DNA of 15,175 nt from Betaproteobacteria bacterium (GCA_004298295.1 SCUH01000126.1:1-15175), one strand, 5' to 3'; positions 6,351 through 13,940 are shown, counted from the stretch's first letter. The notes: a model not told the origin generated them from the letters alone. Numbers and translations: made by a program.

Positions 6351-8000
6351 ATGCCCTCCGCTGCGAATCCCTACGAGCAGGATCTCGACAAGAATCCGGC
6401 CAACTACGCGCCGCTGACGCCGCTGTCCTTTCTGGAACGCGCGGCCTGCACCTATCCGGAGCGCCTCGCCGTGGTGCACGGCGACAGGCGCTTCACCTGG
6501 CGCGAAACCTACGCGCGCTCGCGGCGCCTGGCTTCGGCGCTGGCGCGGTGCGGCGTCGGGCTGGGCGACACCGTGGCGGCCATGCTCGCCAACACGCCGG
6601 AGATGTACGAGTGCGCGTTCGGCGTGCCGATGTGCGGCGCCGTGGTCAATACGCTCAACACGCGGCTCGATGCCGAGGCGATCGCCTTCATGCTCGACCA
6701 TGGCGAGGCGAAGCTGCTGATCACCGATCGCGAGTTCTCGCCGACCGTCCGCAAGGCGCTCGCGCTGGCCAAGGGCCGGCCTGCGGTGATCGACGTCGAC
6801 GATCCGGTTTACGCCGGGCCGGGCGAGCGGCTCGGCGAAAAGGACTACGAGGCGCTGCTCGCAGAAGGCGATCCGGAGTGGAACTGGCCCTGGCCCGCGG
6901 ACGAGTGGCAGGCGATCGCGCTGAACTACACCTCGGGCACCACCGGCAATCCGAAAGGCGTCGTCTATCATCACCGCGGCGCGTACCTGAACGGCGTGGG
7001 CAATATCCTGTGCTGGGGCATGCCGCAGCATTCGGTGTATCTCTGGACCCTGCCGATGTTCCATTGCAACGGCTGGTGCTTTCCCTGGACCATGGCCGCC
7101 AACGCGGGCACCAACGTCTGCCTGCGAAGAGTGGATGCCGGCGTGATCTTCGAGTTGATCAAGCGGCACCGCGTGACGCACTACTGCGGCGCGCCGATCG
7201 TGCACCAGACGCTGATCAATGCGCCCGTCGAGCTGCGGCAGGGCATCGACTGGACGGTGAACTGCCTGGTCGCGGGCGCCGCGCCGCCCGCGGCCATCAT
7301 CGAAGGGATGGAGCGCATGGGTTTCTCGCTGACCCATGTCTACGGGCTGACCGAAACCTACGGACCCGCGACCGTGTGCGCCAAGCAGCCGGAATGGGCC
7401 AGCCTGCCGCTCGCACAGCAGGTGCAACTGAACGGCCGCCAGGGCGTGCGCTACCACGTCGAGGAGGGGCTCGCGGTGATGACTCCGGAATCGATGACCC
7501 CGGTGCCCGCCGACGGCGAGACCATGGGCGAGATCATGTTCCGCGGCAACATCACCATGAAGGGCTATCTCAAGAACCCGAAGGCGACGCAAGAGGCCTT
7601 CCGCGGCGGCTGGTTCCATTCGGGCGATCTCGCCGTGATGCAGCCCGACGGCTACGTCAAGATCAAGGACCGCTCCAAGGACATCATCATTTCCGGCGGC
7701 GAGAACATTTCCTCGATCGAGGTGGAGGACGTGCTCTACCGCCACCCGGCGGTGATGGCCGCGGCGGTGGTGGCGATGCCGGACGCCAGGTGGGGCGAAA
7801 CGCCGTGCGCGTTCGTCGAACTGAAGACCGGCGCCAGCGCTTCGCAGAGCGAGATCATCGAACACTGCCGCGCCAGCCTGGCGAGATTCAAGGCGCCGCG
7901 CGCGGTGGTGTTCGGCGAACTGCCGAAAACCTCGACCGGCAAGATCCAGAAATTCGTGCTGCGCGAGAAGGCCAAGTCGGCCGCCGCGATCGATACCTGA
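6351..8000 (+). CDS. Acyl-CoA synthetase (AMP-forming; methylmercaptopropionyl-/medium-chain type)
   Basis: The 549-residue enzyme should activate a carboxylic acid with ATP and CoA via an acyl-adenylate in the cytoplasm. The ANL-family motifs are all present: the P-loop YTSGTTGNPKG at 193-203, YGLTETYG at 331-338, the SGD motif at 424-426, the hinge region KDRSKDIIISGGENIS at 439-454, and the C-terminal PKTSTGKIQK with catalytic K531. The N-terminal ANPYEQDLDKNPANY and the NTLNTRLD segment are characteristic of a proteobacterial subgroup related to DmdB-type 3-methylmercaptopropionyl-CoA ligases. Exact substrate use (short/medium fatty, aromatic or methylthio acids) is not fixed by sequence. 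The ATG at 6351 is preferred over an in-frame TTG at 6342. A crotonase gene starts 11 bp after its stop, so the two form an operon for acyl-CoA metabolism. Confidence 0.92.
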   Translation: MPSAANPYEQDLDKNPANYAPLTPLSFLERAACTYPERLAVVHGDRRFTWRETYARSRRLASALARCGVGLGDTVAAMLANTPEMYECAFGVPMCGAVVNTLNTRLDAEAIAFMLDHGEAKLLITDREFSPTVRKALALAKGRPAVIDVDDPVYAGPGERLGEKDYEALLAEGDPEWNWPWPADEWQAIALNYTSGTTGNPKGVVYHHRGAYLNGVGNILCWGMPQHSVYLWTLPMFHCNGWCFPWTMAANAGTNVCLRRVDAGVIFELIKRHRVTHYCGAPIVHQTLINAPVELRQGIDWTVNCLVAGAAPPAAIIEGMERMGFSLTHVYGLTETYGPATVCAKQPEWASLPLAQQVQLNGRQGVRYHVEEGLAVMTPESMTPVPADGETMGEIMFRGNITMKGYLKNPKATQEAFRGGWFHSGDLAVMQPDGYVKIKDRSKDIIISGGENISSIEVEDVLYRHPAVMAAAVVAMPDARWGETPCAFVELKTGASASQSEIIEHCRASLARFKAPRAVVFGELPKTSTGKIQKFVLREKAKSAAAIDT

Positions 8001-8006
8001 GAGGAG
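8001..8006 (+). promoter_or_regulatory. Strong ribosome binding site of the crotonase gene
   Basis: GAGGAG begins directly after the stop codon of the acyl-CoA synthetase and lies five bases before the ATG at 8012. It fixes the crotonase start, rejecting the open in-frame extension upstream that shadows the synthetase. Confidence 0.75.
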
Positions 8007-8011
8007 TCACG

Positions 8012-8812
8012 ATGAACGCGCCGGAGAAGACCCTGGCTGGCGAGCCGCAGATCCTGAGGCGCAAGCAGGGCGCGGTGGAAACGCTGATCCTGAATCGCCC
8101 GGCGCAGTACAACTCGATCCCCGGGGCGATGATCGACGCGATCCGGGCCGCGCTAGACGACATCGCGCGGGACGAAGGCGTGCGCGCCGTCGTGATCGCG
8201 GGCAGCGGCAAGGCATTCTGCGCCGGCCACGATCTCAAGGAGATGATGGCCAACCGCAGCCACGCCTCCACACGGGAGCTGTTCGATCGCTGTTGCCGGA
8301 TGATGATGACGATCCAGCGCATGCCGCAGCCGGTGATTGCACGCGTGCACGGCATGGCGACCGCTGCCGGTTGCCAGTTGGTGGCGATGTGCGATCTGGC
8401 GGTCGCGGCCGAGACGGCGACGTTCGCGACCTCCGGCATCACGCTCGGCCTGTTCTGCACCACGCCCGGGGTCGCGGTGGCGCGCAATCTGCTGCGCAAG
8501 AACGCGCTCGAGATGCTGCTCACGGGCGAATTCATCGACGCGCGCAAGGCGCAAGCCTGGGGACTCGTCAACCGCGTCGTGCCGGATGCGGAACTGGATG
8601 GGGAAGTGAAACGCCTCATCGACAGCATCATCTCCAAGCCGCGCGACGTGATTGCCCTGGGCAAGAAGTTGTTCTATGAGCAGATCGAGCTGCCGATCGC
8701 GCAGGCCTACGGCGTTGCTGCGGAAGGCATGGCCTGCAACCTGATGCTGGACAATACCGCCGAGGGCGTCGGCGCCTTCCTCGCCAAGCGCAAGCCGAAC
8801 TGGAACGCCTGA
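8012..8812 (+). CDS. Crotonase-superfamily protein, ECHDC3-like, lacking both canonical hydratase glutamates
   Basis: The 266-residue product has the crotonase fold signature. VVIAGSGKAFCAGHDLKEM at about 60-78 provides the first oxyanion-hole and CoA-binding region, and HGMATAAGCQLVAMCDLAVA at 113-132 the second. A hydratase-type C-terminal trimerisation region follows. It closely resembles the ECHDC3 branch, recognisable from GLFCTTPGVAVARN. In canonical enoyl-CoA hydratase two glutamates (rat E144 and E164) add water across the double bond. Aligning by eye to the GGGCE and QPE motifs puts Q122 and G142 at these positions, so ordinary hydratase activity is doubtful. A CoA-ester isomerase, thioesterase, hydrolase or accessory role is possible; I do not assign a reaction. 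The neighbouring synthetase, 11 bp upstream, may produce its CoA ligand. Confidence 0.88.
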   Translation: MNAPEKTLAGEPQILRRKQGAVETLILNRPAQYNSIPGAMIDAIRAALDDIARDEGVRAVVIAGSGKAFCAGHDLKEMMANRSHASTRELFDRCCRMMMTIQRMPQPVIARVHGMATAAGCQLVAMCDLAVAAETATFATSGITLGLFCTTPGVAVARNLLRKNALEMLLTGEFIDARKAQAWGLVNRVVPDAELDGEVKRLIDSIISKPRDVIALGKKLFYEQIELPIAQAYGVAAEGMACNLMLDNTAEGVGAFLAKRKPNWNA

Positions 8813-8816
8813 GCCG

Positions 8817-8850
8817 CGCTCGGCGCCGGCGCGGCGGCGCTAGCCGAGCG
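8817..8850. terminator. Candidate bidirectional hairpin between convergent crotonase and Lrp/AsnC genes
   Basis: CGCTCGGC (8817-8824) and GCCGAGCG (8843-8850) are perfect 8-bp inverted arms around an 18-base GC-rich loop that can pair further. The hairpin lies between two converging genes that are only 27 bp apart, and its right arm overlaps the last codons of the regulator gene. There is no T-run on either side, so it may slow polymerase or protect 3' ends rather than act as a classical intrinsic terminator. Confidence 0.45.
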
Positions 8851-9364
8851 GCAGCGCAGTCGTTTCCTTCACTTCCTCCATCACGACGTAGGTGTGCGTT
8901 TCGCGCACGCCGGGCAGCGCCCAGACCGCACTGGCGGTGAACTCGCGGTAGGCGCGCATGTCCTTCACGCGCGCCTTGAGCAGATAGTCGAATCCGCCCG
9001 CGATCATGTGGCATTCGAGGATCTCGGGACGCGCCAGCACCGCCGACTTGAAAGCGTCGAACACGTCCGGGGTGGTGCGCTCGAGCACCACCTGCACGAA
9101 CACCAGCATGCCGACTTCCGCGGCCGTGGGATCGAGCACCGCGCGAAAGCCCCGGATGAAGCCCTCGCCGAGCAGCGCGCGCACGCGCTCCAGGCATGCG
9201 GCCGGACTGAGGTGGACGCGGCCGGCCAGCTCGACGTTCGACATCCGGCCGTCGGCCTGGAGCAGGCGCAGGATCTGGCGATCGATGCGGTCGAGGCGGC
9301 TGAATGTTCTTCGGCCGGCGGTCTGCGCCTTGACGGATTTCCGTATTTTATTTTTGGTTTGCAT
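8840..9364 (-). CDS. Lrp/AsnC-family transcriptional regulator, probable regulator of putA
   Basis: The 174-residue protein has an N-terminal winged helix-turn-helix at about 25-75: LDRIDRQILRLLQADGRMSN, then VELAGRVHLSPAACLERVRAL. An AsnC/RAM effector-binding and oligomerisation domain follows at about 85-165, with MLVFVQVVLE, CHMIAGGFDYLLKARV and GVRETHTYVVMEEVKET. The region before the helix-turn-helix is about 22 residues of basic sequence (KNKIRKSVK), somewhat longer than in Lrp. The ATG at 9364 is the sensible start, because upstream codons only shadow putA. It is divergent from putA with 58 bp between the start codons. Divergent Lrp-type regulators (PutR) that activate putA in response to proline are known in alphaproteobacteria, so it is inferred to control putA and itself. 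Other amino acids could be the effector. Confidence 0.9.
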   Translation of the reverse strand: MQTKNKIRKSVKAQTAGRRTFSRLDRIDRQILRLLQADGRMSNVELAGRVHLSPAACLERVRALLGEGFIRGFRAVLDPTAAEVGMLVFVQVVLERTTPDVFDAFKSAVLARPEILECHMIAGGFDYLLKARVKDMRAYREFTASAVWALPGVRETHTYVVMEEVKETTALPLG

Positions 9365-9417
9365 CCAAATACCGTCGAAAACCTGAGGAAATCCAAAATA
9401 GCATGAATGAACTTTGG
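9353..9417. promoter_or_regulatory. Putative operator region with four TTTGG/CCAAA half-sites between the Lrp/AsnC gene and putA
   Basis: TTTGG at 9353-9357 and CCAAA at 9365-9369 form an inverted pair across the regulator's start codon. CCAAA at 9393-9397 and TTTGG at 9413-9417 form a second, everted pair just before putA. ATCCAAA is repeated directly at 9363 and 9391, 28 bp apart. The region is AT-rich within GC-rich DNA, as expected for Lrp-type sites that wrap DNA. The sites cover the place where both promoters must lie. Operator function is an inference. Confidence 0.5.
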
Positions 9418-9422
9418 ACACC

Positions 9423-12404
9423 ATGCCATCCCTGCTGAGCGCGCTCGGCCCCGTCGCGCCGTGGCGCGCGCGCGCCGAGCAGCTCGCCGCCGCGCTGCTG
9501 GCGGCGCAGTCGCGCGGCGCGCCGGTTTTCGACGTGCAGCGCGCCTTCCAATGGTTCCCGCCGGAATCGGTGCGCGGCCGGGGGCTTTTCCGGCTTGCCG
9601 AGGCGCTGCTGCGAACGCCCGACCGCAAGGGCCGCCGCGCGCTCCTCGCCGAGCATGTGCCGATGCTTGGCGGTCGCGTCCGGGCAACGCTCGCCCTGCC
9701 GGTGGTGGAACTGGGCGTCAGCGCGCTGGGTGACGGATTCGTCTATGCGCAGGACATCGAGCGCGCGCTGGCGCGGGCGCAGCGCACCGCGCGGCGCGAG
9801 CCCCGGGCGCGATACTCCTTCGATCTGCTGGGGGAGGGCGTAAAGACTGCTGCCGAGGCAGCCCATTGCACCGCGCGCTACCAGGCCGCGATTGCGGCGA
9901 TCGGCGCCCGTGCGCGGGCCGTGCCGCAACGCTACGGCGTCTCGGTCAAGTTGTCGTCGATCCACGAGCGTTACGACGCGGCGAGCTTTGCGCGGGTGCG
10001 AGGCCAGATGCTGGACCGGCTGCTCGCCCTGTGCCGCACGGCGGCTGGGGCCGGCATCGGATTGACGATCGATGCCGAGGAATCGGAGCGCGCGCCGCTG
10101 CTGCTTGATCTGTTTGCCGAATTGGCGTCGCGGCCGGAGTTGCGGCAGTGGCGCGGACTCGGCGTCGTGCTGCAGTCGTACCGCACCACGGCGCCGTCGA
10201 CGCTCGATGCGATCCTGCAACTGGCGCGCAGCCGGGTCGAGGCCGGCGGTCAGCCGCTCGCACTGCGCCTCGTCAAGGGCGCTTACTGGGATGCGGAAAT
10301 CAAGCGCGCGCAGGAACTTGGGCTGGAACGCTACCCGGTGTTCACCGACAAGCGGATGACGGACCTCGCCTACCTGGTCTGCGCGCGACGGCTGCTGCAG
10401 CACCGCGAGATCGCGGTCCCGCAGTTCGCCAGCCACAATCCGGCGACCTTGGGCTGCGTGCTGGCGCTTGCCGAGGCAGACGCCGCGGCGGGCCGCGCCG
10501 CAGCGGCGGACTTTGAAATCCAGAGGCTGCACGGCATGGGTCGCGCGCTCGATCGCGCGCTCGCCCTGGTGCGGCCGCAGCTCGGGCTTCGGACCTATGC
10601 GCCAGTGGGTCACCAACGCGAGCTGCTCGCTTATCTCGCGCGCCGCCTGCTCGAAAACGCGGCCAGCAGTTCGTTCGTCCGCCAGGCCGCGAGGACCGCG
10701 GATGCCAAGGTGCTGTTGGCCGAGAATTTCGCCTTTCTCGACGGCGTCCAGCAGCCGGACCGGCTGCCGTTGCCCACGGAGTTGCACATGCCACAGCGAC
10801 GCACGGCCCGGGGATTCGACGTCGGTGAACCCGCTGCGCTGGCGTCACTCGCGCGCGCGGTCCGAGAGCAGCGCAGGCACTGGCGAGCCGGACCGATGGT
10901 GGAGGGGATCGACGCGCGGGGTGCAGCGCGGCGCGTCGCGTCGCCGGCGCGACCCGAGGAGGTGATCGGCGAAGTGCGCGAAGGCACCGTCGCCATCGCG
11001 CAGGCCGCGGTGTCCGCCGCGTACCAGGCGCGCGCGGGCTGGGCGAACCGGGACGTTGCGGAGCGTGCGGCTCTGCTCGAGCGGCTCGCCGGTCTGCTCG
11101 AAGACGACGCGCCGCAGTTGATGGCGCTTTGCGTCTGGGAAGCCGGCAAGACCCTTGCGGATGCGCTGGGCGACGTGCGCGAAGCCGTCGACTTCTGCCG
11201 CTACTATGCGCACGAGGCGAGGCGCTGTCTGGCGCAGCCGCAGGCACTCACCGGTCCAGTGGGCGAAAGCAACGTTCTCAGCCTGCACGGGCGCGGTGTC
11301 TTCCTGTGCATCAGCCCCTGGAATTTTCCGGTCGCGATCTACACCGGCCAGATTGCGGCGGCCCTGGTGACAGGCAATACCGTGGTGGCGAAACCGGCCG
11401 AGCAGACGCCGCTTACGGCGTATCGCGTGGCGGAACTGGTTGCCAAAGCCGGCTTTCCGCCTGGGGTGTTTCAGCTCGTCACCGGTTCCGGCGAGACGAT
11501 CGGCCGGGCGCTCGTAGAGGATCCGCGCATCGCGGGCGTGGCCTTCACCGGATCGAACCCGACCGCGCGCGCGATCCAGATTGCGCTGGCGCGCCGCGAT
11601 GGCCCGATCGTGCCCCTGATCGCGGAGACCGGCGGCGTGAACGCGATGATCGTCGACTCGACGGCGCTGCCCGAGCAGGTGATCGACGCGGTCGTGTCGA
11701 GCGCATTCCGCTCCGCCGGACAGCGCTGCAGCTCGCTGCGCGTGCTCTTCCTGCAGCAGGAGATCGCGCCCGGGGTGCTCGAGCTGCTGCGCGGCGCGAT
11801 GGCGGCGCTGCGCCTCGGCGATCCGGCCGATCCGGCGAGCGACGTCGGGCCGGTGATCGACGCGCAAGCGTGCGGCGAGCTCACGGCCTACGTCGACGAG
11901 CTGCGCGCGCGTGCACGGCCGATTGCGGAAGCGGGGCCGCTTCCAGCCAGCGGCCACTACGTCGCGCCGGTGGCCTTCGAAGTGCGCTCGCTGCGGGACG
12001 TGCCGGGCGAGCGCTTCGGCCCTGTGTTGCACGTGGTGCGCTTCGCGATCGACGACCTGGACCGCGTCATCGACGACATCAACGCGACCGGCTACGGCCT
12101 CACCCTGGGCGTGCAGACGCGGCTCGACTCGCGCGCCGAGCACATTCGCCGTCGCGCCGCAGTGGGCAATCTGTACGTGAACCGCAACATGATCGGCGCA
12201 GTCGTCGGCGTGCAGCCGTTCGGCGGCGAAGGGCTGTCGGGCACCGGCCCGAAGGCCGGCGGGCCCCACTACCTGTCGAGGTTCGTGACCGAGCGCGTGT
12301 GCAGCGTGAATACCGCGGCCGCGGGAGGCGATCTGGCACTGGTGACGGACGCGGCGGCCGTTTCGCACCGCGTCGAGGCGCACGGCGCGCGCAGCCGTCT
12401 ATAA
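9423..12404 (+). CDS. putA: Bifunctional proline dehydrogenase / L-glutamate gamma-semialdehyde dehydrogenase, short form
   Basis: PutA oxidises proline to pyrroline-5-carboxylate with FAD, passing electrons to the quinone pool, then oxidises glutamate semialdehyde to glutamate with NAD. The 993-residue protein begins directly with the PRODH part and lacks the N-terminal ribbon-helix-helix DNA-binding domain of E. coli PutA (1320 residues); its size matches the minimal Bradyrhizobium-type enzyme. PRODH marks are LVKGAYWD with K285, and TYAPVG with Y392 and ARRLLENA with R407/R408, equivalent to the E. coli proline-binding residues. The aldehyde dehydrogenase half shows ISPWNFP at 630-636, FTGSNPTA from F708, the glutamate E735 in AETGGVNA and the catalytic cysteine C769 in SAGQRCSSLR. 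The C-terminus ends soon after the dehydrogenase domain. The ATG at 9423 is chosen; an in-frame TTG at 9414 is possible. Regulation probably comes from the divergent Lrp-type gene. Confidence 0.96.
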   Translation: MPSLLSALGPVAPWRARAEQLAAALLAAQSRGAPVFDVQRAFQWFPPESVRGRGLFRLAEALLRTPDRKGRRALLAEHVPMLGGRVRATLALPVVELGVSALGDGFVYAQDIERALARAQRTARREPRARYSFDLLGEGVKTAAEAAHCTARYQAAIAAIGARARAVPQRYGVSVKLSSIHERYDAASFARVRGQMLDRLLALCRTAAGAGIGLTIDAEESERAPLLLDLFAELASRPELRQWRGLGVVLQSYRTTAPSTLDAILQLARSRVEAGGQPLALRLVKGAYWDAEIKRAQELGLERYPVFTDKRMTDLAYLVCARRLLQHREIAVPQFASHNPATLGCVLALAEADAAAGRAAAADFEIQRLHGMGRALDRALALVRPQLGLRTYAPVGHQRELLAYLARRLLENAASSSFVRQAARTADAKVLLAENFAFLDGVQQPDRLPLPTELHMPQRRTARGFDVGEPAALASLARAVREQRRHWRAGPMVEGIDARGAARRVASPARPEEVIGEVREGTVAIAQAAVSAAYQARAGWANRDVAERAALLERLAGLLEDDAPQLMALCVWEAGKTLADALGDVREAVDFCRYYAHEARRCLAQPQALTGPVGESNVLSLHGRGVFLCISPWNFPVAIYTGQIAAALVTGNTVVAKPAEQTPLTAYRVAELVAKAGFPPGVFQLVTGSGETIGRALVEDPRIAGVAFTGSNPTARAIQIALARRDGPIVPLIAETGGVNAMIVDSTALPEQVIDAVVSSAFRSAGQRCSSLRVLFLQQEIAPGVLELLRGAMAALRLGDPADPASDVGPVIDAQACGELTAYVDELRARARPIAEAGPLPASGHYVAPVAFEVRSLRDVPGERFGPVLHVVRFAIDDLDRVIDDINATGYGLTLGVQTRLDSRAEHIRRRAAVGNLYVNRNMIGAVVGVQPFGGEGLSGTGPKAGGPHYLSRFVTERVCSVNTAAAGGDLALVTDAAAVSHRVEAHGARSRL

Positions 12405-12405
12405 T
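12400..12405 (+). promoter_or_regulatory. Candidate -10 element overlapping the putA stop codon
   Basis: A perfect TATAAT spans the last codons of putA, including its TAA stop. It would start a transcript near 12412, about 50 bases before the LivG-like ATPase gene. No good -35 hexamer is seen. It suggests that the transporter operon can be transcribed separately from putA, but rests on the hexamer alone. Confidence 0.4.
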
Positions 12406-12420
12406 CCGAGCGTTTCGCCG

Positions 12421-12443
12421 GGCCGGTGCCAACGGGGCCGGCC
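12421..12443 (+). other. GC-rich inverted repeat in the leader of the ABC transporter operon
   Basis: GGCCGG (12421-12426) and CCGGCC (12438-12443) can pair around an 11-base loop in the 58-bp gap between putA and the first ATPase gene. There is no T-run. It may be a leader structure or part of a weak putA terminator; in DNA this rich in G and C it may also be chance. Confidence 0.25.
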
Positions 12444-12462
12444 GAGCCCTGCAGCCTGAGCG

Positions 12463-13218
12463 ATGACGCCGGACACCATCCTAGAAACGCGCGGCCTCAC
12501 CAAGGAGTTCAAGGGTTTCGTCGCGGTCAACGACGTCAATCTCAAGGTGCGGCGCGGCAGCATCCACGCGCTCATCGGACCGAACGGCGCCGGCAAGACG
12601 ACCTGTTTCAACCTGCTGACGCATTTTCTCGAACCGACGCGCGGCCAGATCTTCTACAACGGCCGCGAGATCACCGGCTCGAGCCCGGCGTCGATCGCGC
12701 GCATGGGGCTGGTGCGCTCGTTCCAGATCTCGGCGGTGTTTCCGCACCGCACGGTGCTCGAGAACGTGCGCATCGCGCTGCAGGGCAGGCGCGGCAGCTC
12801 GTTCGATTTCTGGCGCTCCGAGCGCGTGCTCGACGGCCTCAACGGGCGCGCGCGCGAGCTGATCGAGGCGGTGGGCCTTGCCGCATACGAGCACAGCGTG
12901 GCGGTGGAATTGCCCTACGGGCGCAAGCGTGCGCTCGAGATTGCGACCACCCTGGCGCTCGATCCCGAAATGATGCTGCTCGACGAGCCGACCGCCGGCA
13001 TGACGCACGAAGACGTGGAGCGCATCACGGCGCTGATCCGGCGCGTGGCGCAGGACCGCACCGTGCTGATGGTCGAGCACAACCTGTCGGTGGTGGCCAA
13101 CCTGTCGCACACCATCACGGTGCTGCAGCGCGGAGAAATCCTGGCCGAGGGCGATTACGCGGGCGTCTCGAACAATCCGCAGGTGATCGAGGCCTACCTG
13201 GGTTCCGGTCATGGCTGA
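12463..13218 (+). CDS. livG: Branched-chain amino acid-type ABC transporter ATPase, LivG-like
   Basis: The 251-residue protein is one of two ATPases powering a HAAT-family importer at the inner membrane. It has Walker A GPNGAGKTT at 39-47, the Q-loop with Q88 in VRSFQIS, Walker B MMLLDEP ending in D174-E175, and the switch histidine H206 in VEHN. The segment FPHRTVLENVRIA after the Q-loop and the C-terminal extension NNPQVIEAYLGSGHG are LivG marks. The signature motif reads LPYGRKRALEIA rather than LSGGQ, a form common in LivG. The start at 12463 has no strong ribosome site. The stop overlaps the next ATPase gene by 8 bp, so the two are translationally coupled. The transported solute cannot be read from the ATPase; branched-chain amino acids are only the family default. 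Confidence 0.92.
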   Translation: MTPDTILETRGLTKEFKGFVAVNDVNLKVRRGSIHALIGPNGAGKTTCFNLLTHFLEPTRGQIFYNGREITGSSPASIARMGLVRSFQISAVFPHRTVLENVRIALQGRRGSSFDFWRSERVLDGLNGRARELIEAVGLAAYEHSVAVELPYGRKRALEIATTLALDPEMMLLDEPTAGMTHEDVERITALIRRVAQDRTVLMVEHNLSVVANLSHTITVLQRGEILAEGDYAGVSNNPQVIEAYLGSGHG

Positions 13219-13924
13219 GGCGGACGGCGCCCTGCTTGCAGTGAAGGGGCTGCACGCCTGGTACGGCGAATCGCACGTGCTGCACGGGGTCGAATTCGAA
13301 GTCCGCGCCGGCGAAGTGGTGACGCTGCTGGGCCGCAACGGCGCCGGCAAGACCACGACGCTCAAGTCGGTGATGGGCATGGTGCCGCGGCGCGAAGGCG
13401 CGATCGCCTACGAAGGCGCGGAAATCATACGGCTGCCGTCCAACCGCATCGCGCAGCTCGGCATCGCCTTCTGTCCCGAGGAGCGCGGCATCTTCGCCAG
13501 CCTGAACGTGGAGGAGAATCTGCTGCTGCCGCCCAAGGTGCGCGATGGCGGGCTCGAGCTCGCGCGCATCTTCGAGCTGTTTCCGAACCTGCGGGAGCGG
13601 CTGGCCAGCCAGGGCACCAAGCTCTCGGGCGGCGAGCAGCAGATGCTCGCCATTGGCCGCATCCTGCGTACCGGGGCGCGCCTGCTGCTGCTGGACGAAC
13701 CGACCGAGGGCCTGGCGCCGGTGATCGTGCAGCAGATCGGGCGCATCATCGGGCAACTCAAGACGGAAGGCTTTACCATCCTGCTGGTGGAGCAGAATTT
13801 CCGTTTCGCGGCCACGGTCGCCGACCGGCATTACATCGTGGACCATGGCCGGGTGCTGGACATGATCCCGAACACCGAACTCAACGCCAACATGCAGAAG
13901 CTGCACGATTATCTCGGAGTCTGA
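13211..13924 (+). CDS. livF: Branched-chain amino acid-type ABC transporter ATPase, LivF-like
   Basis: The 237-residue partner ATPase shows Walker A GRNGAGKTT at 41-49, the CPEERGIFASLNVEENL region at about 88-104 typical of LivF, signature LSGGEQQ at 138-144, and Walker B LLLLDEPTEGLAP from 158. The switch position holds glutamine (LLVEQN, Q195) instead of histidine, as is usual in LivF and different from its LivG partner. The length equals the family norm. The ATG lies within the last codons of the LivG-like gene. The binding-protein gene follows after 21 bp with its own strong ribosome site, so all three are probably on one transcript. The two ATPases would form a heterodimer under two different permease subunits, which are not in this window. 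Confidence 0.94.
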   Translation: MAEADGALLAVKGLHAWYGESHVLHGVEFEVRAGEVVTLLGRNGAGKTTTLKSVMGMVPRREGAIAYEGAEIIRLPSNRIAQLGIAFCPEERGIFASLNVEENLLLPPKVRDGGLELARIFELFPNLRERLASQGTKLSGGEQQMLAIGRILRTGARLLLLDEPTEGLAPVIVQQIGRIIGQLKTEGFTILLVEQNFRFAATVADRHYIVDHGRVLDMIPNTELNANMQKLHDYLGV

Positions 13925-13935
13925 ACTTTTCAACC

Positions 13936-13940
13936 GGAGG
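13936..13940 (+). promoter_or_regulatory. Strong ribosome binding site of the periplasmic binding protein gene
   Basis: GGAGG lies five bases before the ATG at 13946. It is far stronger than the sites before the two ATPase genes, in keeping with the need for excess binding protein over transporter subunits. Confidence 0.7.

Noticed and set aside
6344..8812. An apparent 822-residue fusion ending in the crotonase
   Set aside because: The upstream part is only an alternate frame of the acyl-CoA synthetase; the strong ribosome site at 8001-8006 sets the crotonase start at 8012.
8840..9628. A 262-residue Lrp/AsnC protein starting within putA
   Set aside because: The first 88 residues are antisense to the putA N-terminus and unlike any regulator sequence; the ATG at 9364 gives a normal Lrp-size protein.
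10845..12383. 512-codon minus-strand frame antisense to putA
   Set aside because: It mirrors the aldehyde dehydrogenase half, where the sense motifs are complete; no independent start signal or motif was seen.
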